Assembly: GCA_015501595.1 (NCBI GenBank)
Contig: JADNRX010000044.1
Location: 62,001 to 126,000, forward strand
DNA: 64,000 nucleotides
DNA from: Hymenopellis radicata
Taxonomy: Eukaryota > Basidiomycota > Agaricomycetes > Agaricales > Physalacriaceae
Direction of reading: 5' to 3'
Below, piece by piece: positions 32,901 to 45,200 of this stretch. The notes under the pieces are model-generated. The model was not told the DNA's origin. It searched no databases and saw nothing but the letters and a program-made list of their open reading frames with translations. Positions within the stretch are counted from its first letter, which is position 1. The number at the start of each line of letters is the position of its first letter. A program made the position numbers and the translations under genes.

Positions 32901-33674
32901 CCTTGGATCGGGCTGGCACATTGGATTCATCCGCAGAACTAGCTGGAATGTTTGTAGAGCTTGGGAGTAATTGCGTCTTGCGTACAGAATGCGGCCTTTG
33001 CCAAGTAGAGCAACCAGATTGGTGGGCTTGTCGTTGAGAACGTTGTCAAACGAGCGCATCGCGTCGTCCATGGAGCGCGTCGCTAGCTGCTGGATGCCTG
33101 GTCATTATGGTTAACAGAGATCTGGTAAGACTGGTCAAAGCTACACACCTCGCGTAAGGAACGCCAGAGAAGGACTGAGCACGCTTTCGCCCAATTGGAG
33201 CGCCTTGTCGCTGCGGTTGAGCATATGCGCCGCGTCGCCATAATAGTCGTCCTTTGTCTTTTTGCCATCGACAACGTCCTGCGTAGCCTCCTTGTACACA
33301 ATCTTTGGTTTCGTCCGTGCATGCGCAACTTGGATATTCGCCAGTAACGCAAATATTGGCGGCAGCGACGCCGGATTGTCGTCCGCTTCCTGTGCTGCAA
33401 ATAATCAATAAATTGACAGGTTGTAAACACATGGTGCCCCACTGTCTGCCGCGGCTTTTGCAATCTTCTCTGCAGCATCCAGATACCCCCGCCGCCAGTA
33501 TTCAGCCGCCAGCGTCGTCCATACCCACACTTTGGGATGGCCTTCGTTCAGCAAGTCGAGAATATCTGCTGGGTCGGGGTCGAGGTTGTCGAGATCGACA
33601 GTGATAACTTCTTGACTGCCGAGCTCGATGTCAACCGTACGCCCGCTAGTTGTTGCATCGTCGGCGCCATCCAT
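29918..33674 (-). CDS. CTR9: CTR9, TPR subunit of the PAF1 complex
   Basis: CTR9 scaffolds the PAF1 elongation complex, which couples RNA polymerase II to histone H2B ubiquitylation and H3K4/K36 methylation. ATG 33674 (MDGADDATTSGR) is the first ATG; the frame upstream has none. It begins DIELGSQEVITVDLDNLDPD and DILDLLNEGHPKVWVWTTLA, then a long run of TPR helices (GKGRILYARRNYSQALQTFQ, RIGIGLCYWAMGNKAKAKAAW, LNNLGALKHLTENLPAARSLY, VYYNMGHCYYARDEYDRAIE, ADEHLANQRDHDMKNETRLN). The tail is charged, with a KR/DE-rich LSDTDDEDDTKP end at 29918, as in other CTR9s. One intron (32314-32265) appears to use a GC donor. No frame break was found. Confidence 0.94.
32265..32314 (-). other. GC-AG intron in CTR9
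   Basis: The 50-bp intron starts GCAAGT and ends TTTCACAG. Splicing gives QMQIEI + L + DYPGAIHTLDNL, the expected TPR reading; no GT donor near it keeps the frame. GC-AG introns are a known minor class. Confidence 0.65.
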
Positions 33675-33988
33675 GGTCGGCGAGCGCGTTGTGGACTGTC
33701 GAGCTTCCGAGTTTGGCTCCGCTGATGACAAAGCCAAGTCACGTGTTGTCAGTCCTTCCCAAATCGAAGTCTAAGCTAGGTCTTTTTCTCTAAATTCTAC
33801 GATTCGATAGGCATATAGAAGCAACAGACTGCATCCCGTCAATGTAGAATGTTCCAAACAGCTGCTCGAAAAAATGTAGAGCTCGCTAGAGGTCGTTAGG
33901 ATATCAATTGTAAACGTAACCGCCATAAAACTCTAATACATATATCTTGCATATTCATACAGTGGGGAATGGATGCATGCGAATCAAA
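33675..33988. promoter_or_regulatory. CTR9 promoter and NSA2 3' flank
   Basis: A 314-bp AT-rich gap between the CTR9 start and the NSA2 stop. An ACATATATCTTGCATATT stretch at about 33937-33955 could be TATA-like but lies far from the CTR9 start. Confidence 0.35.
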
Positions 33989-35032
33989 TCAAACCACTAA
34001 ACACTTGTTAGTCTTCGTTCGAGGCTGACAGAGTAAAAAACACATACAGAGGACAGCATTAATGCAGCCGTCGTTTTCTGGGTTGTTGGTGATTTGGGCG
34101 TACTTTCCAAACACGACCTTACCGCCCGTCGTGACCATGCCGAGTTCGGAGACATTGACTTCAATCACCGTGCCTTTGGTCATGACGCCAAGCTGTGTGT
34201 ACATGGGAGATTGCGGGTTTTTTCTTGACACCGAGGATCTGCAGCTGGAAGGTTGCCTTGAGATCAGCTAACGAACATGGTCAGGAAAGTCATACAATTG
34301 AGAGAGCGCGACGCACGATGTGTGACGTTGGCCTTTTTGTAGCGCAGCGCCATAGGGCGCACAAAGCGTTCCATCTTGACTGGCTTCCGGGTGAATCCCT
34401 CTCCAACAAAGGTCGCCTTTGTGACCATACGCTTCCACGACTTGCTCTTGTGCTTTCCCGTCTTCATCACCTTGAACATCTCGTCCTCGGCAATGCCGCG
34501 CACTTTGGGCAGAGGCACAGCGTATTTAGCAGCCTTGTCCTTGCGCTTCTGTTTTATGGCACTCGAGAGTGCTTTTGCGTCCTTCTGGCCCTCGCGATCC
34601 AAGAGATATGTAGGAAGAGCACCATCGGGTACGGTGGATGAGTCGGCCTGCTTGACGTTGCGTTCGTCGTGCGCTTTGAGCGTCTTTTTAAGTTGAACTT
34701 TTTCGGCATGGCGTTTAGCGTGTAATAACTTGGCCTTGATACCGAAAGCCTTTTGGGCATAGGCAGATGACCGATGGGCCTCACGAGCCTCTTTTTTGCG
34801 CCTAGTAGGATCAGGTTAACAGGGCGAAGATGGGTTGAGGAGATTATACTGACTTGCGTTCAAAGTAATCTAACCGTCTTCCATGTCGTTTGATGTGTTC
34901 CTCAATATACTCGTTCTGTAGAGGATATCTCAATGTTGCAGCGGACAGCAGCGAGTTCGATGGCAATTACCTGAGGCTATGAGGGCATCAGAGACGAGCA
35001 GGTGAATATTAAGTACTGCTACTACTCACCAT
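33989..35032 (-). CDS. NSA2: NSA2, 60S ribosome biogenesis factor
   Basis: NSA2 joins pre-60S particles in the nucleolus and is needed for 27S pre-rRNA processing. The protein reads [76 protein letters not shown], KWxVPLPKV-like [58 protein letters not shown], and ends [15 protein letters not shown], the family's usual C-terminus. Exon 1 is the ATG alone (35032-35030), exon 2 is six bases CCTCAG (34976-34971) and exon 3 starts at 34915. The last intron (GTATGT to TTTAG, branch CTAAC) restores NAVLLV and the TGA at 33989-33991. Start is 86 bp from the divergent YIP1 gene. Confidence 0.95.
34971..34976 (-). other. 6-bp microexon of NSA2
   Basis: ATG is followed by a 53-bp intron (GTGAGT...CATAG), then CCTCAG, then a 55-bp intron (GTAATT...CTACAG), then AACGAGTAT. 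The spliced start M-P-Q-N-E-Y equals the conserved N-terminus of NSA2 in eukaryotes, which makes this exon assignment strong. Confidence 0.88.
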
Positions 35033-35118
35033 GACGAACGAAGAAAGAAATGGGCGCTGCTGACTAAGCCATGCGATTGAAGTGGTATAGGCGTCCAGTT
35101 TGGGACTTGACGAAGACA

Positions 35119-36059
35119 ATGTGGCAGCAGCAAGAACCGTCGTATGAGAGCACGTCCGCCCAAGGCGCCTATTATTCGCAGCCAGCCAACCTCCAATTCT
35201 ACTCGCCCGCAGACAGCGCCAATGGCTTCTATCCCGGTTCCCGCCCAAGTCTCGACGGCAACATGGCTGCACAGGGCCCCATGTCGTCGTCCGCCGCGAC
35301 CGCGCCCGGCTTTGGCGGCAACATCCAAGTCCAGGGCCCCTGGTGGACGGCCTTTGGCACAGGCGGATTCGAGGGCGAGCCTCCCCTGCTCGAAGGTGCG
35401 CGCCGCCTCCTACCGTCTTGTTGTCACTGAACACGTCGCTGACTAGAGCTCGGCATAAATTTCTCGCATATACGCGCCAAATCCATGACCGTCCTCAACC
35501 CCCTCAGCGCCGTCGACGAGCGCATAATGGACGACGCTGACCTCGCCGGACCCATCATATTTGTCTTTTGCTTTGCGCTCTTCCTGCTTCTGGTACGCCA
35601 ACTTTGCTCACCAGTCCCATTTTTCTCACAACTCCCCAGTCCGGAAAACCAAACTTTGGCTACATATACGGCGTTGGCCTATTCGGCTCCCTCTCCATCT
35701 ACGCCCTCTTGAACCTCATGTCAGAAAAAGGTATCGATGCATACCGCACAGCGTCAGTGCTCGGATACTGTATACTACCAATGGTCGGCGTAGGCGCCGT
35801 CAGCATCATGGTTGCTCTCGAGTACGTCCTGTCTCCAAATTACACGTTATTCCTCCATTCATCATCATCCAGTGACGTGTTCGGTTACATCCTCGCCCTC
35901 CTTTCCATTATCTGGTGCACGTACTCTGCGTCAGGCATATTTGTTGCTGTCTTAAGAATGTCCGACCAGCGTCTACTTGTCGCATATCCTGTTGGATTAT
36001 TATATGGGTGCTTCGCTTTGCTCAGTGTCTTCACAGGCGCTGCCGCTTCTGGCAAGTGA
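35119..36059 (+). CDS. YIP1-family Golgi membrane protein (YIP1/YIPF5 type)
   Basis: YIP1 proteins bind Rab/Ypt GTPases and act in ER-to-Golgi vesicle formation. The N-terminus is Gln/Ser/Gly-rich and cytosolic ([20 protein letters not shown]). The core shows [62 protein letters not shown] and [18 protein letters not shown], then four more helices, to [20 protein letters not shown] and TGA 36057-36059. The DLAGP and GYIYG motifs are YIP1-type. ATG 35119 is preferred because it fits family N-termini; ATG 35071 is in frame upstream. Three short introns, no frame break. Confidence 0.92.
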
Positions 36060-36227
36060 TCTTCCTTCTTATCAATGGACTACGCGGATATCAATGTACG
36101 TTACGCTAATACTACATACTGTGCGGATTGCCTGAAGCCACGAGAAAAAACTGTAAGATGTCAAAGTACGCCACAGTACGTCTCAAGATTATAACTGCCA
36201 TTATATGTCTATACATTATATACTGAA

Positions 36228-39200
36228 TTAAATTATACTAGTCCGTGCGTCCAAGAGCTGTCGACTATACAGCTTTAATAGAACCTCCATAATCTCCTCC
36301 AGAGGTGTCGTTGCATACTCGTTAACATACTGCGGCAATGAGTCCTCCAGACTGAACCCGGCCTTTTTCATAAAAAAGGGATGCATCACGTTTGGCGTAG
36401 CCTCTCCCAGTTGTCGCATGTTCAGCCGTTCAATGTGGCGCTGCCGTGGCAGGTAGATGAGCCCGGGACGTGTAGAAGAAGGCGCGGCGCCACCATCTTC
36501 TCCGGTAGGAACAGACAGCAGATTTCCCTCACCCACCGGCGGCAGAGAAAACGTAGTTGTTGCAGAGGAAGCAGAACGCGGCGCGGTAGTCGATGTTACC
36601 AAGAGACCCGACCGCGCAGCTGGCGCTGACCTAGGAGCCTCGAAAGTACCGATTACATCAGGTCCCTTCCGCCGCAGCGACGATATGTTCGTCGGTGCAC
36701 TCAAAGCATTCATCCATTCCGACGCCGCCTTCACCTGCTCCATCTCCCTCGTCAAGGTCTTCCGCAGCACCGCCAGCCACGAGTAAAGACCAACGTTGAG
36801 CGCAATGTAGATATCCTCGTACTCCTCTTTGCCCTGCAGTCGCAAGAAGGAACTGTCAAAGTCGTACTGCAAGACCGTATTCCCCTCCTTTTGAGTTTCC
36901 TCGCTAACCATGTGCATCTTCATTGACGGCAATCCAACGATGGTCGCTTCCGATGCGCCCCTCATGAGCACATTCAGCCAGTCATTATTGTCCGAAAACT
37001 GCAATGCGGACACAGTATGTCCAAGTTGAGAGAGGCGAGATATGGTCATTCCAGTGAACGACAACGAGATGTCTCTCTTCGACGGTTCGCCCGACTGGAT
37101 CAGACGATCCAGTCGAGCTCGGACATTCCGGCCCACAATCTGGGCTGCCTCAACATCATCCATGCTTCGAGGAAACACGACCAGACGCAAAAGGTCGAGG
37201 CGTAAGCTCATATGCTGTCGAATGATGTATGAAAGACCGGCGTCAGTCGCCTCCTGGATACGACTCCGTGCTGAATGAATCATAGCTTCGGCGACAGCAG
37301 ACAATGGATTGTCAGGCTGGGGGGCGCGCGTACTACGGAAAGTCTTCGAGTCGCGACTAGCACCGTCTCTCTGTATCTCCAAGTTGGCCTTGAACTTGTT
37401 CACGTACGAGAGAATCTGGGGGATGGTGCCGATGGTAGCAGCAGCAACGATCTCGGGACCAACAATAGTAAACGACAGCCTTAGAGGCCGACTTTGGGAA
37501 GGAGGATGTGCTAGGACTTGCGACCAATCGTCGAAAATTTCGACAGCAAGAGGTTCAGCCCTAGAATTCCAGACCATGTTAATAACTGCAAGACATGGCA
37601 ATGAAGCGACGTTACCGGTAGTGTAGCAGCTTTTTGATGTTCAGACTCCAGGGCGACGATGAATGGACCGCTCGTCATCCTCAACTCCAACATTCGACTC
37701 TGAGAACCAACTTCTTCGTGGGACTGTTCGATACGCCTAATGGTCTGGAAGACACAGTCACCGACGTGAACTTTGCCTCCGATATTTCCGCGTGCCGTCA
37801 TAGACACATCGCCGACAGACAGAGAAACCTCGTTTATCGACTCTGTCAACTTCGTCCGAAGAACAGAATCCCGCAAATCGAGCACAATGGTACTGATGGA
37901 CTGTCCAAGGTCCACGTCCAGCTTGATTTGTCGAATCCGGATCAGAAGAACGGTGCTGTATTCCGGTTGAGGCGAAGGAGACAGGATAATAGACGTATCG
38001 GGGGTGACGATTTTGGATGGGGTCTTGATGTCTGGTACAGAGTTCCTTCCATTAAACATTGGGATCCTGTCAAGCCAGACAGCTTTGAAGCAGAGAACAT
38101 CCTGTAATCGCGAAAAGCGTACACCGCCAAGGAATTCCGTGTCCAGAATGAGGGACACGGTGCTGATGGACCGGCCAGGCGCAACATCAAGTTTGGAAAA
38201 GCCAACAGAGAACGCAAGATTTCGAGCATCAAGACTGACACAGTCTTCGCTCAGGAATCCGTGACGTAAACCAATCGTGAGCCCTCCAACACTGCCCGTG
38301 AATGTAACGTTTCGAGCTCCTGGAGACACGTTGACGACGAATCCTCCGCTGTCCCAATGAAGGGCAGCGACGACGTTGACATCAGGTTTGCAAGTAAGCT
38401 CCAATTTCGATTGGTCAATCCGCAGACTAAAGCTGATTTGCATGCTGGAAGTCTCGCGAGGACTGACAGTATCCTCGACCACAGGATCCAGTGACGGTGC
38501 AACTGGCGCAGTCGGACTGCTTTGCCGCATTCGATGTTCTATCCGGCTGACCAGCTCGGTGAAAAAAGGAAGTAACGTTGGTCGCAAAGTGTTTTGGCTG
38601 GAGTGCACGGTGCTTTTGAACATCAGAAGAGAGGAGTCCTCTTCGTTCTCGTCATCAAACTTGTGCGATGCTGGAGTGGCTCGATACTCCATCCACACCG
38701 AGACGCCAGGGAGATTGAAAACCTCTCCACCCACTTCCAGAACTTCGTCATCAGTGCGATCGAAACCTTTAGCTCGGGACAGTTGAGAGGCGGAAGCACT
38801 GTAAGTGCGTACTTTCCCACTAAGGAAATCGAGTGAACCGCAAAATGTGGAAGTTGGAATAGGACCCTTCGGACGGCTGGGGACACTCTTCTCGGGCTCC
38901 TCGGGACGTTCAAGAGGCGTAGAAACTTTTGGTTGCGACAGTTGCTCCACCCTCTCTTTTCCTTGACGATAGACGTCGATGAGAGAAAAGACATAATCTG
39001 GGATAGTCGAGTCCAAGTCCAAGATGAAGCCGCTGACGTTGGCTTTCATAGATATCTGGCGAGATGTAGGCGATCTTGTGGACCTCAAGAACGCTGTCAT
39101 TTCCGGATACACAAGGCGGTTCCGCGTTGAATGAGTTTCGCCAGAAAAATCAGCCGCAACCGACTGTCTGAATCTAGCACAAAGATTCAGAGACAATAAA

Positions 39201-42200
39201 CCCAACGAGGAGCGAAGGTTTACCTGTGAACGAATTGAAAGGAGAACCTCTTCATTGAGGCTTCACCAGTGACACCCCGGACGGTACCGAATTGTATGGA
39301 CGCAATCGAGAAGAGGAAAGCGCGCACGGAGTTTCCGTCATGACTGCCGTGTTGAGGCAGGTTCAACTGATCATCATGGATCAACGGGAACGCGACGCCC
39401 ACGTTGGAGATGCTGAGGTCGATGCTGTAACTGTCTAGGAGCGACGCAGTCGACGTATCTGGAACATCGCCCTTGACTTCGAAGCTCTCGAAGATCTTTT
39501 GCGTCTTTTGTTTGAAAGCCGCCAACTCGTGGGCCCTTTGTTCCTGACGAATAAGCATCTCGGTCTATTAACGCGTCAGACCTTGGCACTCAAGCAAAGA
39601 TGACCTGGAATACCTGCATGTCGTCGATGAAATCGCCAACTTGACCCATCGAACTAGGCTGCATAATGGCATGGATTTTCGTTATCCGAATTTGAAGGGT
39701 GTCTTCCTGGCTTTCAGCCCCTTCCTTGCGCCTTTGGAAAGAGCTTTGAAATCCAGTATTACAAATGCTGATCGACGACTTCGACTGAATGCCGCGGTTT
39801 GAGCCTCAACCGACGTCCTTGAAGCGAGCGAGAGAGCTAAATCAGACAAGGTCACGAACCACGTACGCGCTGCAGTCGTATCCAGTCCCCGCTGATATCC
39901 AAGCACTCCAGATAGACGGTCGAAGACAAGCCCTCTAGACCGATCCTAAAGCCTCTAATCTTCATCGAAACGATAAACTTCATGGCCGGTTTCGGCACCT
40001 TCGTGGACGACGTAGCTTGCTTGCTGCGGGTCTCCTGGATTAGCGACAGGAAGTCATTGAAGTCGTGTCCGAATTTTTGTTGCACGGCCATGAGGGTATC
40101 CCAATGAGAAGGTTTGACCTTCAGATCAAGAAACTCGATGAGGGCGATGGCTTTGATGCACTGTCCATCAAGCCGTCCGCTGACCGAGAGAGAGGGTAGG
40201 TCCAACTTGACGCGGGAGTTCGGCGTAACGTTCTGACTGTCTGCTTTGGGAGACACAGTAAACGTTTGGGAGGCAACCTGGATACCAAACGCCTCTTGCG
40301 TACTTCGCGGAGTGGATGTGGAGTTGAAATGGAAAGTGCTGTCTCGAAGCTCCCAGGATATCCACGTTCCGTGCATCACCTGCAGGAGAATGCCGAATGA
40401 TTGCACGTGACCGTTGATCTGCAAATTCATTGGCGAGCGAGACGGTTTCTTCGCCCTCGTCGACGAATCCGGAGTCTGTTTCAGTTCTACAACGATCTCG
40501 CGCATGGCACTTTCCACACCAGGTATGAAATCGTTTCTCCAGTCCTGATAGAACCGGTACAGACGGAGGGCACTTCGTGGGACGCTGAAGTGGAACGCCT
40601 TGAGATCGAAAGGTCAAGCGAACTTTAAGACCAGAGAGCGGATCTTGATGCGTCAGATTGTGGAATCGACCACAAGTGAAGGCGAGTGATGCCAGAATAT
40701 CGTCAGACTGTTGTACGTCTGAGGGGGACTGCGCTCGAAGGAATATGACAGCGAACATGATGGAATGGTTCATGTTTGTTTCGTGACCGTGCCGGAACAT
40801 TATTGTGGATCCAGTTTGTGTGGCGTCCATCCCGAATTCCAACATGAGATTGGCAGCAATGGCCTGCACGCGAAGTGTTCTGAGCTGCATGACAACCTCG
40901 AGATTGGTGATGGGGATCAAGTCTCGCGCCTTGAGTTTTGGCTGGGAGGCCTTCGCAGGCGCAGTGGGGATGTTCTGGGCTCGCAATAGATGTTGCGCAA
41001 AGCCCATCAGATGCGGATAAACAACGACTTTTGCGGTATCCAAAACAAGTGTGGCAGTGTAAGTCCGGACGATATCCGGCGGGGATTCCTGGCCAGTGAG
41101 AGTTGACTGCCCGAAGAATGGTCGTGAATGAAGTCGTGGAAACGGATGCGGCCGGAGAATTCCACGTCTCCCAATTCAATACAGCTGGGTGGACCAGGCG
41201 AGGGGTCTATGACGCAAATAATAGAGCGCTTCATATGTAGGGAAATGGACGCGAAAGGATATCCCAACTTTGATGGTTCTGGGACATCGGAGAACTTGCG
41301 CAGTTCAGGGAAAAGTGGTTCTAGCAATGTAAGTCTAGACAGATGGTACGAGTCGGGATCGAGGGCAAGTAAACGTTCCTCTAGCAGTGGAATCAGCGAT
41401 TCCAGATCCAGGTCTTCGGTATCGGTATCGACGGTGCCATGCCCGTTCTCAATATCCCAAAGACAATCGCGTAGATGAAAGAGAAAGCGGAAGAAGGGAT
41501 CTGTGCGAAGCTGATGAGGAACACCGCTCTGTATGAGGTAGGACGGTTGGATGGCGGAAAGCGGATCAACGATAGTCTCTTCGCTCAATGTGCTGAGGAT
41601 ACCACGGACAACGCGAATCCTATTCTCCAACAGAAATTGTTCTCTCCGTTTCATGATTGGCTGAAGGTCCTTGACATCCCGAAGGATCCCCAAGCTGAAA
41701 GCGACACCATATTCCGGCAAGGCATGCTGGACGTCTGTAGAAAGAGAGTCCCAGCTGATCGCCAAACTTCGGTGCTGACTGGACACAGCAAGGCCATGTA
41801 GATCAAGAGAAAGCAGCACGTCCTTCACGCGTTGGGTATCCCCGATAACGCTAAACTGGAATCCAATTTCTTGACAGTTCGCAGCAAATGATTTGGTGCG
41901 ATTCTGGAATGAGCCGGACACATGAAGTCCCGAGATTCGGACAATGCCCACGCCTGTGCTTTCTTTATTCACGTGATCGAGGCGTCGAACAAGGTGAAGA
42001 TGGGCTGACGAGATATCCACGTCGATTATGTTGCGGTCATTGGATGTTTTGTGGGGATTAGGTAGACTTGACAAGTAGCTCGCGACCATGCCATCGATGC
42101 TCAACTCGGGCGCGAAGGGCTAGATAAGAAGATGAGAGGGTGGCAGGGTCTAAACAGTGCAGGTTATCGTACAATTTTCTCCAAATCATTCAGGAAATGA

Positions 42201-45200
42201 CTGATGGCGGATATTGTCAGCGGAGTAATCCGTATATCGATGTCATTGCGGCAGAAAATACGGAAGACAGTGACTTCGATGTCGTTCTCAGGCATTGTGC
42301 AGTGTGAGCCAGGTAACGGCGTAAATGTTTCCGAGGGAAGAGAGGATTCGACCTTGTAATCCTAACGACAAACGCAGGACTCAGATCTGGCAGGCGCTTC
42401 AAGGGAATGACTGACCTTGGTCAAGAAAAAGGGACCTAGATCCCATAGAGAAGGAGAGTCCACAGATCGACTACCATAGTGCCGCGCAAACCGACTATAG
42501 TGCCAATGGTCCGAGCTAACATTCTCTTCAGAGGCGCGGAGTCAGAGTTGTTACACGTAGAGACGATCAAGTGCTTACCCGAGTCTGACCAGTCGCTTGA
42601 GTATGATGCGTACTCATCCGTGACATCGCCATTGTCAGATTCGTCAGCGCCACTCATGTCCCCATCCTCTCCGACTTCCCTAACCGGAGACACAAATTCA
42701 GACCTTGTCTTCCTGAAGAACATTGAGCGAACATAGACAGACGTCGAAATTGCACCTACGCCAAGCGAGCATCACGTTCAGCTTCGGGTAGACGCTCATC
42801 TTCAGACTCCGATAAGGGTGGAGAATGCCATTTTCCCTGCTCGTGACCGCGATGCCGACCACGTGCTGTGAACCTGCTACTATGCGACGGCAGCGGTTGG
42901 GGAATGTGAACGCCGTTTCGATGCGAAGCATATGCTAAAGAATTGTGAGATAATATCGCGCGGACGGCAAAGAGAATTTACGTTTGTCGCGTATCCGATC
43001 GCCCCAAAGGGCTTGGAACATCGCTGCCGCGCGACCGGTCAAAGCATCTTGTTCGTCGACAAAATTCAACTGATCTTCTGCGAGCGTACGCCAACCAGCC
43101 GGAGAGGTGTAGATATCTAAACTAACATCCGTCGAAATGGATGCACTCTCAAGCCAGTTATTACGGTGCGACGTGACGTTGCTGAGCACCTTGATGGACA
43201 CTGTTGGGATACGAATGCTGGTGAGGGTACGATGAAACTTTCCTCCGAGATTGTTGTTATCCATTCGCAGTCCCGAAGGCAAAGAAATATGGATGGCAGA
43301 ATCTTCAGCCTTCCAGACAATATCCAAACTTTCGAGGGATATCTTGACGAAAGTAACTACGGAAGACGTGAGTGAATTACATGTGAAGGACAAGATGGCC
43401 TTACTATCAGGATACAGTGCTGGCATGTACTCTGATGCAGGAGCATTCGGTGCATCAGTGAAGTTGAGACGAAAGGCAGATATCGCCGAGGACATGATGA
43501 ACGCGTCCGATGCAGACAAGGAGCCTCTTACAGAACCTAATTGGATCTCCCAGACGCAAAGTATGTGACGGTGCGAGGCACGGGTCCGAATAAGCGGTTT
43601 GCCGTGATGTCGATACCTTCAAGGTCTCCATAAGACTTTGCATAAGAACAAAGCTTCGAAATACTTACCGTCAATCAAGACCATGGCCTTCTCCGACGCT
43701 TGATTCAAAGAGTACGTCACCACCTCTGGGCACCGCTCCAGAACGCGAGCAGATATCGGGGCAACATTGAATGCGAGGTCTAAAGCGACGGGTAAGTTTT
43801 CTGAATTACCCAAAACCTAAACTGTGATTACCCATCAAAAAATCATGCAGACGCAAGTAGACGTGTAACTCGGGCAAGTCGAGTATTAGACAATGTCCGA
43901 TGACTGAGTCTCCGTTTCCATCATCCACATGAGGTTTATCGTAACCGGGAAGACCCGCAGGAAGAATGATACACACGTTTTCTAGGCGTACAACTAGTAC
44001 GACCTGCATCATATTCGACTACGAACTCTGTCAACATCAAGTCGGGAGACGGGTAAAAATTCTCACAGTGCCTGCGCGGTACTTGTCCAAATCGGGATCA
44101 CCTGGTGGAAGACCTCGGCCGCGTCTTTCCAGATACTCGTATAGCGTCGAAAAGTGAGTGAAACTTCCAAAGTAGTTCTCTCTCAGAATCATGAAGTATC
44201 GTATAGACCATCCAATAGCCTTGAATGCAACGTCTTTCAGCTGTAAAATTCTCAGCTCCGGCGTGTGGACATGCAAAGAGACATGCTGACCACGAACGAT
44301 AACTTGAGTTGCTCGACATTGTCGTCCTGTACAGTGGAAAAGTAGCGATATGATCCATCGAGATGCAGATTCAACGTCCCAATATGGATACCCTTAGCCG
44401 GTGAGTGAAGAGCATGAGTATGCCATTTCGGAAGCGATAGGCTGATTGAAGCATCGGGAACATCGATGATGAACGGGATGGTCGTTTCAGTTGCACGAAA
44501 GACATTCGACGGTATCGTAAGAGAGTGATGAAGCGTAGTCCCACGAAGAATAGCGAAGGCTACAGGACATCATTAGATTATTGTATGACTGAGTGAAAAG
44601 ACACAGACCATTATCACTTCTGACCAAGGGCTTGTCAATGATATTATGGTCGTTAACATAGAGATTCAGTTCGAATCGATGAAAATCGAGTTGAAAAGTG
44701 TAGACCGTAGGAATGAAGCGGAAGAAGTCGTTTGGGGGACCAGAAGCCCAATCCTTCCCCAGATCAACAAACATATTAACATGATCACGAAGCAGATAAA
44801 GAATGGGTTGTCGAATGGATACAGCAATATCCCATGTTCTTGAAGCATTCCACTTTAATGGTGATGGAAGATCACAGCGAACCTACATCTGTGTAAGGAC
44901 CAGAGAAGGTAGAAGCATCAAGTAAACGTACGCGGCAAGATTCGGCGGATATGAGGCGGATGTCATTGAGACTGGAAGTGACAGCGACCGTATCGAGATG
45001 TACTTCAAGAGTTGGTTCATAACCTTTGGGACCGGCAATCATTGGCATGGTGTAACACACAGACGATTGGTCTCCAGCAACGAGACGGATAACAGCATGC
45101 TCTCGAGTCTTTGGACGAGGGAAATCTGTGAGCCATCCCATTGCCAATTCTAAAACGGTATTGAGGACGTGAACAAGGAAGTAAAATAAAAAGAACCTTG

